From Candidatus Levyibacteriota bacterium (GTDB lineage Bacteria > Patescibacteriota > Microgenomatia > Levybacterales > UBA12049), in contig JACPAR010000017.1 in the NCBI GenBank assembly GCA_016180725.1, positions 1 to 35,378 of the forward strand: a stretch of 35,378 bases of DNA. The letters are read 5' to 3'. Each line of letters opens with the position of its first letter. The stretch's first letter is position 1. The notes beneath the pieces are model-generated. The model did not search any database. It saw nothing but the letters and a program-made list of their open reading frames with translations, and was not told the DNA's origin. Both the position numbers and the translations under genes were made by a program. Below, one piece after another: positions 9,640-17,216 of the stretch.

Positions 9640-10584
9640 TTATAATACTAGAAGGATTGTGCCGGCGAGCATGACAGAAGCGCCAAGGAGACGCTCTTTA
9701 ATGTGTTTTTCTCCAAAAAACATCGCGCCCAAAAAAATAGTAAAAATTGTAGAAAGTTTAAAAACTGCTGTTACGTAGCCAACATTTGCCAAAGAATATG
9801 CAGTGTAACCGGCTGCATAAGACAAAACTGTTATTGGCGCCGGCAAAATAAACCACAAAAGGTGCCTTTTAAATTGAAAAAAAGCTTTTTTTGTTTTAAA
9901 AAGCAGTAAAGGAAAGAAAAAAATTGTTAGTAAAACAAGTTCCCCAAAAGCTACCATTAAAGGTTGCTGCGGTTTTGTATGAAAAATTGCAGTTTTTTCG
10001 AAAATCGGCGTAATACCAACTAGACTTTGGGCTAAAAGCATTAGTAAAACTCCCCTGTTTGAAAACAAACTTTTAAAAGGCTTTGCAAATCCACCTTTTA
10101 TATCGGCAATATTAAGAAGATACGCGCCCAAAACAATTGCCAATACGCCTAATAATTTAACCACGCTGACGTTTTCCGAAAGCAATAAAAACCCAAAAAT
10201 CATAGCTACAATAGGCGTAAAAGACGCCATCGGAGCTGTTAAAGAAATTGGCGCAAGCTTAATTGCGCTTATATACGAAAGATTTACAAAAATTCCAAGA
10301 CCTGCGGCTATTAAAACAGCAAGCAAAAATGAACTGTCTATTTGCGGAAATCCTTGAAAAAATATAAATGCACCAACAAGAATTGCCGAAATAAGATTTC
10401 CAAAACTAATATAGACCAAAACATCTGTGTCTTTTAGCACTTTTTTTGCAATAAAAATCCCGCCAGACGAACAAAGAGCAAAAAATAACGCAAGCCAAAA
10501 CCACATGGATATATGATAACATGAATATAGACAAGTTGAAGGAATTGGTGGCGGAAGGTATAATAAATTAAGTTTAAAGTTCAA
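9640..10584 (-). CDS. EamA/DMT-family transporter (start may be at MWFWLAL, about 10506)
   Basis: About 10 hydrophobic helices, two EamA-like halves. Confidence 0.82.
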   Translation of the reverse strand: MNFKLNLLYLPPPIPSTCLYSCYHISMWFWLALFFALCSSGGIFIAKKVLKDTDVLVYISFGNLISAILVGAFIFFQGFPQIDSSFLLAVLIAAGLGIFVNLSYISAIKLAPISLTAPMASFTPIVAMIFGFLLLSENVSVVKLLGVLAIVLGAYLLNIADIKGGFAKPFKSLFSNRGVLLMLLAQSLVGITPIFEKTAIFHTKPQQPLMVAFGELVLLTIFFFPLLLFKTKKAFFQFKRHLLWFILPAPITVLSYAAGYTAYSLANVGYVTAVFKLSTIFTIFLGAMFFGEKHIKERLLGASVMLAGTILLVL

Positions 10585-10702
10585 AGTTAAAAATTATCCT
10601 TCGACAAAACTCAGGATAATACTGAGCGAAGTCGAAGTATTAAAAGTGAAGGTACTTTATTTATAAAATATTTCCTTAACTTTGCACTTTAAATTTTGAA
10701 CT
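10571..10702. repeat. Dispersed intergenic repeat R1, copy B
   Basis: Near-identical core to copies A and C. Confidence 0.85.
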
Positions 10703-10715
10703 GAATATCATATCT

Positions 10716-12911
10716 ATGTTTACCCATTTGCAAATTCGAAATTCAAAAGACGACGAAACACCGATTGCGGCGGCAACTCAAATTTTTGCCTCATGCCTGT
10801 CTCATTCGCACGTTCCTTTGTGGAAAAGATTATGGGTTAAACCGCATGTTTATGCCTTTGAAATTTACCTTATTAACCAAACCGTTTATTTTTATGTTAC
10901 AACAGACAAGGATCAGGAAACTTTTGTCGCATCTGTTATTGCTGCAGCGTTTCCAACATCTTCCATTCAAAAAACAGCCGATCCAATGGAGGAAGTTTTT
11001 AAAAGCCCGCGCATTGCTGCCGGCCAGCTGCTTCTTGACAATGATTTTTATTATCCAACAAAAACTTATGCGGATTTTGAAGACATTGATACCTTAGCAG
11101 CTTTAGTTGGATACTTAGGCAAACAGCAGCCGGATATTAATATGGTAGTGCAAATTCTGGTTACAACCGCCTCTTTTGACTGGCAGGCAAGAGCTGTAAA
11201 AAAAGCCGGCCGCATGATTGTTGCAGCGGAAACCAAAGGAGCACCTAACCCGCAAACCGGAACTGCTGCTGCATCGGAACGCTACGCAAGAGACCCTCAA
11301 CAACTTCTTATTATGCAAAAAGCATCTTTTCAGGGAGGAAAAGCCTTAATTAGACTTCTTGCCGGTACACAAGGCCAGGACCCCAAACCATATTTAAAAA
11401 ACCTTGCCGGCACGTTTGGTATTTTTTCTCACGGTGATGGAAATGAATTTGAATATAAACGCTCTATTATTCAGCCGCAACGACTTATAAAAAGAATTAA
11501 AAACCGCACAACCTACTTTTTTGAAAAGCGCCACCAGATTTTAAACGCACAAGAACTTGCCACTATTTGGCATCCGCCGGGCTTTTTGATGGCCGGGGTT
11601 AAAAACATTGCCTGGGGCAAAACTCTTTCCGGTGAACCGCCGGAAAACCTTCCCACCGCATTAACGGCAACTGATGAGCAAAAAAAAGATATTAATTTTT
11701 TTGCAACAACAAATTTTAAAAATCAGGAAACAATTTTTGGCATTAAGTCAGCAGACAGGCGCAAACACGTTTATATTATCGGAAAAACCGGTGCCGGAAA
11801 ATCAACATTGATAGCCAACATGGCAATAGATGACATTAGAAAAGACAGGGGCATTGGCATTATAGATCCTCATGGCGATTTGTCCGAAACAATTCTTGAT
11901 TATATTCCAAAAAGGCGACTTAACGATGTTGTTTATCTTGAACCGTTTGACCAAGAAAGAGTATTTTCTTTGAACGTTTTGGAAGTTAAAAATAAACAGC
12001 ATAAAGACCTGGTTGCAAGCGGAATCGTTTCGATTTTTTATAAAATTTACGGCGATTCATGGGGACCAAGACTTGAATACATTTTGCGAAATGTGATTTT
12101 TACCTTACTAGATACACCGGATGCTACTTTGGTTGATGTTTTGCGCGTTTTGGCAGATGCCGGCTACAGAAAAAGGGTTGTAGAAGGCTTAACCGATCCC
12201 GTTATAAAAGACTTCTGGGAAAAAGAATTTGCCAGAATGCCGGACAGTCTTAAAGCCGAAGCAATCTCTCCGATTCAAAATAAAGTCGGGCAGTTTGTTT
12301 CTTCGAAAATGGTTAGAAATATTATTGGCAGCCCTAAGTCTACAATTAATTTGGAACAGATTATGAATGAGGGAAAAATTTTAATTTTGAATTTATCCCA
12401 AGGGAAACTAGGCGAAGATAACGCGGCGCTTTTGGGTGCGATGATTATTACTCAAATTCAACTCGCTGCCATGAACCGAAGTTTTATGAAAGAAGAAGAT
12501 CGCCGGGATTTTTTTATGTATGTCGACGAGTTTCAAAACTTTGCCACTTCTTCTTTTATTAAGATTTTGTCCGAAGCAAGAAAGTATAGACTGAGCTTAA
12601 CCCTTGCCAATCAATATATGGGGCAATTGGAAGAAGAAGTCCAGCACGCCATTTTTGGCAATGTCGGCACGCTGATTTCTTTTGTAGTTGGAGGAACAGA
12701 CGCCTACCCGTTATCAAAAGAGTTTGCAGAATTGTACACAGAAAGTGATCTTGTTTCGCTAGGAAAATTTGAAATAGTTATGAAGCTTTCTATCGACAAC
12801 ATGACCTCTGCGCCTTTCCCGGCAATGACTTTACCGCTTCCTTCACTTAAAAACGAAAACCGCGAAACTATTATTAGATTGGCAAAAGAGCGCTACGGCC
12901 GAGCTGTATAG
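10716..12911 (+). CDS. Type IV secretion/conjugation-type coupling ATPase (TraD/TraM-recognition family)
   Basis: Walker A GKTGAGKST, Walker B-like GIGIIDPHGD, YVDEFQNFATSSFIKILSEARKYRLSL. Confidence 0.85.
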   Translation: MFTHLQIRNSKDDETPIAAATQIFASCLSHSHVPLWKRLWVKPHVYAFEIYLINQTVYFYVTTDKDQETFVASVIAAAFPTSSIQKTADPMEEVFKSPRIAAGQLLLDNDFYYPTKTYADFEDIDTLAALVGYLGKQQPDINMVVQILVTTASFDWQARAVKKAGRMIVAAETKGAPNPQTGTAAASERYARDPQQLLIMQKASFQGGKALIRLLAGTQGQDPKPYLKNLAGTFGIFSHGDGNEFEYKRSIIQPQRLIKRIKNRTTYFFEKRHQILNAQELATIWHPPGFLMAGVKNIAWGKTLSGEPPENLPTALTATDEQKKDINFFATTNFKNQETIFGIKSADRRKHVYIIGKTGAGKSTLIANMAIDDIRKDRGIGIIDPHGDLSETILDYIPKRRLNDVVYLEPFDQERVFSLNVLEVKNKQHKDLVASGIVSIFYKIYGDSWGPRLEYILRNVIFTLLDTPDATLVDVLRVLADAGYRKRVVEGLTDPVIKDFWEKEFARMPDSLKAEAISPIQNKVGQFVSSKMVRNIIGSPKSTINLEQIMNEGKILILNLSQGKLGEDNAALLGAMIITQIQLAAMNRSFMKEEDRRDFFMYVDEFQNFATSSFIKILSEARKYRLSLTLANQYMGQLEEEVQHAIFGNVGTLISFVVGGTDAYPLSKEFAELYTESDLVSLGKFEIVMKLSIDNMTSAPFPAMTLPLPSLKNENRETIIRLAKERYGRAV

Positions 12912-13305
12912 TACTTATAATTCTTATAATAGTTATAATTGTTATATTCGAACACTTTTAGTGTTCGAATTATATTTAGAGAAAAGGGGCTGGGGAAAAC
13001 GCGAGTCGGCGTTAGGTTGAGCAAGCAAATAGGTTTTGTACCACACTATAAGTCTCATATCAAATTTTGCATCTTTTAAATGCTTCTGTTACAATCAGCC
13101 CATAGTGACAGCATTTTCTGCTGTCTTATATCTTGGACTTTCTTTGATTCACTCAATAAACTTTAATTGCTTAAGTTTACCCTGAGCGAACGAAGTCCTG
13201 AGAGAAATCGAAGGGTCGAAGACCCTGAGATGAACCGAAGGGCGAAGAGAGTCGAAGGGCACATTAAAAATTTGCTGTGAACACTTATTACAAACCTTCC
13301 TTTTT

Positions 13306-13455
13306 GGTGACTGCGGCCTTAAGGATAGTTCAGAGTTTAAAGTGCAAAGTTTAAAGTTAAAGAATATTTATATAAAATAAAGTACCTTCACTTTGAATTT
13401 TTAATCCGATTAAATCGGCTTTTAACTTTTAACTATCTTTTAGGCTGCAGTTACC
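13306..13455. repeat. Large imperfect inverted repeat at 5' edge of GC-rich island 1, containing an inverted partial R1 copy (13333-13436)
   Basis: Arms GGTGACTGCGGCCTTAAGGATAGTT (13306-13330) and AACTATCTTTTAGGCTGCAGTTACC (13431-13455). Confidence 0.75.
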
Positions 13456-13538
13456 GCTTAGAAAGGAGGCATTATTAGCGGAATTTCGTGGTCAAAGACT
13501 GCGAACTGCAAGCACCAACATCTCGCACCGGAGTCACC

Positions 13539-14033
13539 ATGAATTCTTATCTACGACGCAATGCGAGCACTCGATGGCAACTGGTCAGTCTACTTGAAAT
13601 GGTGATCGTGCCTACCGTATGGGCAATCCTCCACATCACCTTCGTGGAGCGATGGTCGGCAGGACTGAGCATGATCACCGTGCTGATCGCCACGCTGATC
13701 GCAATCTGCTTCAGCATCGGCGTCGACGACTATGATTACTTCTACGATAGATATACCCTTGGCGGGCAAATCTTCACGATAGCTCTCGTGCTCGTTCTGG
13801 GTATGATCGCCGGGTGGCTACTAAGTAACGCCGGTATCTGGCGACTCGTCGGTGCCTTCCTGGTGGGTCTTGAGAACGGGCTAGTGACGTCGTACTTCGC
13901 GGAGAAAAAACCGCGTGCACTACGGCGCTGGATCGGCTACCTAGCCTTTATTCCCATTATCTTTCTGGGAATAGTGGGAATAATTGAGATCCTTAGCTGG
14001 GCAGCCAGCACGGCCCGGACCATCATTGGCTGA
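13539..14033 (+). CDS. Island 1 ORF1: hypothetical multi-TM protein (MNSYLRR...)
   Basis: GGAG at 13530-13533 before ATG 13539; several hydrophobic segments. Confidence 0.6.
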   Translation: MNSYLRRNASTRWQLVSLLEMVIVPTVWAILHITFVERWSAGLSMITVLIATLIAICFSIGVDDYDYFYDRYTLGGQIFTIALVLVLGMIAGWLLSNAGIWRLVGAFLVGLENGLVTSYFAEKKPRALRRWIGYLAFIPIIFLGIVGIIEILSWAASTARTIIG

Positions 14034-14086
14034 TCGTTATTCGCCCGGCTCGCCTTTGGCGAGGACCGTTCACTCAAGGAGTTGGC

Positions 14087-14203
14087 ATGAGCGATCCGTT
14101 TTTCCCGGTTCTCTACCTTCTCGCCTGTGCCATCCTTATCGCCAGGGGCGATAAGCTGGCAGGCTGGATCCTTCGCAAGTTCAAGTTCACCAGACCACTC
14201 TGA
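14087..14203 (+). CDS. Island 1 ORF2: 38-aa single-TM protein MSDPFFPVLYLLACAILIARGDKLAGWILRKFKFTRPL
   Basis: AAGGAG upstream of ATG; hydrophobic segment plus basic C-terminus. Confidence 0.5.
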   Translation: MSDPFFPVLYLLACAILIARGDKLAGWILRKFKFTRPL

Positions 14204-14212
14204 GAGGGACGC

Positions 14213-14356
14213 ATGGAACCTTCCCTCGCGACACAAACTGTCTACGTCATGATCGCCGGAGCGTGTATAATCCTGGCCGTGCTGATCCTGATGGCAATTC
14301 TGATCGCCGTCAGGAAAATCAAGCCCCGACCGTTCTTTCCGAAGGAGAAACCATGA
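14213..14356 (+). CDS. Island 1 ORF3: 47-aa single-TM protein MEPSLATQTVYVMIAGACIILAVLILMAILIAVRKIKPRPFFPKEKP
   Basis: 9 nt after ORF2 stop with GAGAGGG upstream; stop overlaps the next start (ATGA). Confidence 0.55.
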   Translation: MEPSLATQTVYVMIAGACIILAVLILMAILIAVRKIKPRPFFPKEKP

Positions 14357-14457
14357 TGATCGACCCTACCCTCCTGCCGCTACTCGCCCTAAGCGCAGCA
14401 ATCCTGCTTGCAGTTCTAGCAGGGTGGCTGCTGAACAAGCTCCGGGGGCGCAGATGA
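14353..14457 (+). CDS. Island 1 ORF4: 34-aa single-TM protein MMIDPTLLPLLALSAAILLAVLAGWLLNKLRGRR
   Basis: AAGGAG upstream; ATGA overlaps at both ends. Confidence 0.55.
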   Translation: MMIDPTLLPLLALSAAILLAVLAGWLLNKLRGRR

Positions 14458-14648
14458 CCATTGTTCACCCGTGGATACTGTGGTGGACTCTGCCACTTCT
14501 CGTTTTAGCCGGCGCGTGCTGGCTCTGCGGGATGTTGATCGAGGCCAACACACCAGAAGAAAGCTCGAACCACAAGCTCTCGCTGTTCGATCGATGGGCC
14601 ATCGTGCTGGTCGTGGCAAGCCTCTTGCCCATCGCTATCTACATGTGA
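14454..14648 (+). CDS. Island 1 ORF5: 64-aa two-TM protein MTIVHPWILWWTLPLL...LPIAIYM
   Basis: ATGA overlap with ORF4 stop (14454-14457); two hydrophobic segments. Confidence 0.55.
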   Translation: MTIVHPWILWWTLPLLVLAGACWLCGMLIEANTPEESSNHKLSLFDRWAIVLVVASLLPIAIYM

Positions 14649-14738
14649 CCCTCGCTTCGCGGGGCAAACCTTACCGGCCCTGCCGGACGCAAAAGGTTCT
14701 GCTTTGCAGAAACGAGGACATCGAGTGTTCACAGCCCC

Positions 14739-14808
14739 GGTGTGGTGGCGCCAAGGACGGCAAGTCTTTCCGCTTCCGCGGAACTTGCTGTTACAGCGCC
14801 ACTACACC
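14739..14808. repeat. Terminal long hairpin of island 1
   Basis: GGTGTGGTGGCGC (14739-14751) / GCGCCACTACACC (14796-14808); internal GCAAG..TTCCGC/GCGGAA.CTTGC. Confidence 0.75.
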
Positions 14809-14951
14809 CCAACCCAATTTGAAACCAACATCACAATACAAACTAACTCCACATTAACCACTAAACCAAAAACAATCCATAAACATAATCTCGGCAATAT
14901 AATTTCTGCGTCTATCTGGCTAATCTGATCAGCCTTATCTGATTCTTCCTC

Positions 14952-14987
14952 TTGACTCCACTGGTACAATAGTTTAAACTAATAGAC
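14952..14987 (+). promoter_or_regulatory. Promoter with overlapping trp-operator-like palindrome upstream of the TrpR-like gene
   Basis: TTGACT-17-TAAACT; GTACAATAGTTTAAACTAATAGAC at 14964-14987. Confidence 0.65.
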
Positions 14988-14990
14988 TAT

Positions 14991-15449
14991 ATGACGAAAG
15001 TTTCTAAAAGGATACTAAACAAAACACTCGAAAACTACATCTTTGAACTATTTATACAAACCATCGCCAATTTAAAAGACAAAAATGAAATTCAAAATTT
15101 TATAAAAGACCTCCTCTCTCCACCAGAGCAGATTATGCTGGTAAAACGCCTTGCAATTGCTATTCTTCTTCAAAAAGGCTACACCTACACCCAAATAGAT
15201 AATACGCTAAAAGTTTCCCGCACTACTATTATGAATGTTTCTTACTGGTTAAAACATGGCAATAGCGGATATAATAAAGCAGTTGAAAAAGTAATGCAGA
15301 ATGTACGTAAAGAAGAATTTTTTGATGCAATAGAAGAAATATTACTGCAACTTACACCACCGAAACGGCTTGATAGTTACGCTTACGAGCAAAAACAAAA
15401 AGCTGGCAAAGCACTTTTTAAACGAAAAGCAAAAAGGGCGCTTCTCTAA
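14991..15449 (+). CDS. TrpR/YerC-YecD-like transcriptional regulator
   Basis: LLSPPEQIMLVKRLAIAILLQKGYTYTQIDNTLKVSRTTIMNVSYWLKHGNSGY, TrpR-superfamily helix-turn-helix. Confidence 0.85.
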   Translation: MTKVSKRILNKTLENYIFELFIQTIANLKDKNEIQNFIKDLLSPPEQIMLVKRLAIAILLQKGYTYTQIDNTLKVSRTTIMNVSYWLKHGNSGYNKAVEKVMQNVRKEEFFDAIEEILLQLTPPKRLDSYAYEQKQKAGKALFKRKAKRALL

Positions 15450-15476
15450 TATAAAAACCATTACAAAAATATAGCG

Positions 15477-15500
15477 GTACAATAGTTTAAACTATTGTAC
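15477..15500. promoter_or_regulatory. Perfect 24-nt palindrome, candidate TrpR-like operator
   Basis: GTACAATAGTTTAAACTATTGTAC; matches the operator at 14964. Confidence 0.6.
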
Positions 15501-15642
15501 TAATAACACTTACTTCTGTAAGGTTTTGATTATGTTAAATTTTATTCATTTCTTTATTCAAATAGCACTTCTTTAAAAAGGAAACAAAAAGGCAAGCTTG
15601 CTTTTCTTGCTTTTTTAACTCTATAATCCCCTTAGTAATTCT

Positions 15643-15675
15643 AATTACAGATTATTTGCATATCTGTAATTTTTC
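15643..15675 (+). terminator. Hairpin followed by T-tract, probable terminator
   Basis: AATTACAGAT..ATCTGTAATTTTT. Confidence 0.55.
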
Positions 15676-15802
15676 ACTTATTTTTCTTCGACCTCTAGAG
15701 TAGACCTTATATTGCTTGGGTTTACCCTGAGCGAAGTTCTGCTCTGCAGAACGAGTCGAAGGGCTCTTTAATAATTTGGTCGGGATTTATTTTGATTATT
15801 TT

Positions 15803-15879
15803 GAATTTGGCCACATTCTTGCAGAGGAAGAATCTAATTTTTAATTCGTTTCCTACTCCGTAAGAACGTGGTCAAATTC
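15803..15879. repeat. Imperfect inverted repeat at 5' edge of GC-rich island 2
   Basis: Arms GAATTTGGCCACATTCTTGCAGAGGAAGAA (15803-15832) and TTCCTACTCCGTAAGAACGTGGTCAAATTC (15850-15879). Confidence 0.75.
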
Positions 15880-15897
15880 TGCACAAAGGAGAAGACA

Positions 15898-16107
15898 GTG
15901 GAGCCCATCAGGGATGTTCTGAGGAAATACCTTCTTCCGGCTGCGTTGCTGGCAACGCTCACCCTTTGGCTATCGGTTTCCTTCATGGAAACCACGCCTT
16001 TGGTAAAAGTGAGCTCTGCTCTTGGCAACACGGCAATGGTACTGGTCACAGGCGCCCTGGCGTGGCTTGCCAGATACCCTGACGGAGGTGATGCATGGAA
16101 ACCATAG
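15898..16107 (+). CDS. Island 2 ORF1: small membrane protein (GTG start)
   Basis: AAAGGAG upstream of GTG; two hydrophobic segments. Confidence 0.55.
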   Translation: MEPIRDVLRKYLLPAALLATLTLWLSVSFMETTPLVKVSSALGNTAMVLVTGALAWLARYPDGGDAWKP

Positions 16108-16235
16108 GGCAAATCCTCTACTATGTCGGGCTGGTCAGCGCCATCGGCGTTGTTGCCTCGGTAGCAAGGGAAACTAAACTACTGAGGAAACTGTTCACAC
16201 GACCTGCCAACCGGCTGCGTTCGCCGATAAGCTAA
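16095..16235 (+). CDS. Island 2 ORF2: 46-aa single-TM protein METIGQILYYVGLVSAIGVVASVARETKLLRKLFTRPANRLRSPIS
   Basis: GGAGGTG upstream; overlaps ORF1 end by 13 nt. Confidence 0.5.
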   Translation: METIGQILYYVGLVSAIGVVASVARETKLLRKLFTRPANRLRSPIS

Positions 16236-16306
16236 TATGTCCTATCGATCGGCATGTGACCCTCGCCCCTAAAAAGGCAGCGGTCGTTCTATCCTTGGAG
16301 GGCACC

Positions 16307-16648
16307 ATGGAATACGCTATCGCTTTTGCGATAAGTATGGCGTTCCCGTACATCGCCGCCGTAAGACGGTTTGGGCTGTTGGGATTTATCGCTGCAACGC
16401 TGGCAAGCGCGGCGATATGGTGGTTTGTAAAACCGCCACTGCTCACGGTAGTCGCGTTTCTGGTCGCCGTAGTAATAGGCGGCACGGTACCAATCCCCAA
16501 GGGCAAACTGGCAGCGATGATCATACCCTTCGCGTGGGGGGTGGCGATCATCCAGCTATCACCACTGATTAGTATGGCGCTGTTCGGGGTCGCTTGCCTA
16601 ACGGCACAGGCAGACTTCGATGATAAGCCGTCGTCGAACGTGGGTTGA
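16307..16648 (+). CDS. Island 2 ORF3: hypothetical multi-TM protein
   Basis: TTGGAGG before ATG; several hydrophobic helices. Confidence 0.6.
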   Translation: MEYAIAFAISMAFPYIAAVRRFGLLGFIAATLASAAIWWFVKPPLLTVVAFLVAVVIGGTVPIPKGKLAAMIIPFAWGVAIIQLSPLISMALFGVACLTAQADFDDKPSSNVG

Positions 16649-16689
16649 CCCTAGCCCACAAGGCAGCGGTCGTTCGGAAGGAGAACGTG

Positions 16690-17013
16690 ATGGACACCAC
16701 TATAATCAACGCGGCCATCGCTGCAAGCGCAGTTATCGTCGGCGCCTGCGGCGGCCTGCTCATCATGTCGATCTTCGGACCTCGGATAATCCAAGAAACT
16801 GTCTTCCGCGGTGCACTCTGGGGTATCCTGATAAGCGGGATGGGCTCCCTAGTCATGTTTCTCGTCTTCAGGGTATCCTTCGGCCATGAGGTAGCAGGAT
16901 TCTTGGCTTTCGTGCTGGCAACAACATGTCTGGCCATGTTGATATCAATGATAATCGCCTGGCGGCGTGCTCACCAGCCCAATCCCGGCCAAGAAATTGG
17001 CCATTCAGGCTAA
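16690..17013 (+). CDS. Island 2 ORF4: hypothetical multi-TM protein
   Basis: AAGGAG before ATG; three hydrophobic helices. Confidence 0.6.
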   Translation: MDTTIINAAIAASAVIVGACGGLLIMSIFGPRIIQETVFRGALWGILISGMGSLVMFLVFRVSFGHEVAGFLAFVLATTCLAMLISMIIAWRRAHQPNPGQEIGHSG

Positions 17014-17029
17014 CCCCTGGGATGGCCGC

Positions 17030-17083
17030 GGTGTGGTGGTGCTCGACAATCGTCGATCTGCTCAACTCCGAGCACCACCACCC
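17030..17083. repeat. Terminal long hairpin of island 2
   Basis: GGTGTGGTGGTGCTCG (17030-17045) / CGAGCACCACCACCC (17069-17083). Confidence 0.75.
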
Positions 17084-17216
17084 GTCCCATCTTAATAATT
17101 AAATACTTAAGCAATATTACTACCTGCACCACATGTCTTACATTTAACCTGCTATAACAATCTAATCTTAAAAACAAAATTTGTTTTTTTTCGTAAACTC
17201 ATCTATAATCCGTAGC

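Noticed and set aside
15531-15575. 14-codon ORF MLNFIHFFIQIALL after the second palindrome as a trp-type leader peptide
   Set aside because: Contains no Trp codons and no clear mutually exclusive attenuator hairpins.
13900-17070. Minus-strand and alternative-frame ORFs listed in the GC-rich islands (e.g. 13937-14236, 14505-14732, 16195-16551, 16569-16937)
   Set aside because: GC-rich DNA gives spurious open frames; the + strand ORFs have SDs, hydrophobic helices and start/stop coupling, the others do not.
13300-17100. Islands 1 and 2 as integron cassettes
   Set aside because: Cassette-like layout, but no convincing attC R'/R'' core sites and no tyrosine integrase in the window.
13300-17100. 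Islands as assembly chimeras or contaminating reads
   Set aside because: Not excluded, but shared motifs in two separate islands and an R1 copy inside the island 1 leader hairpin argue for true integration; long-read coverage would decide.
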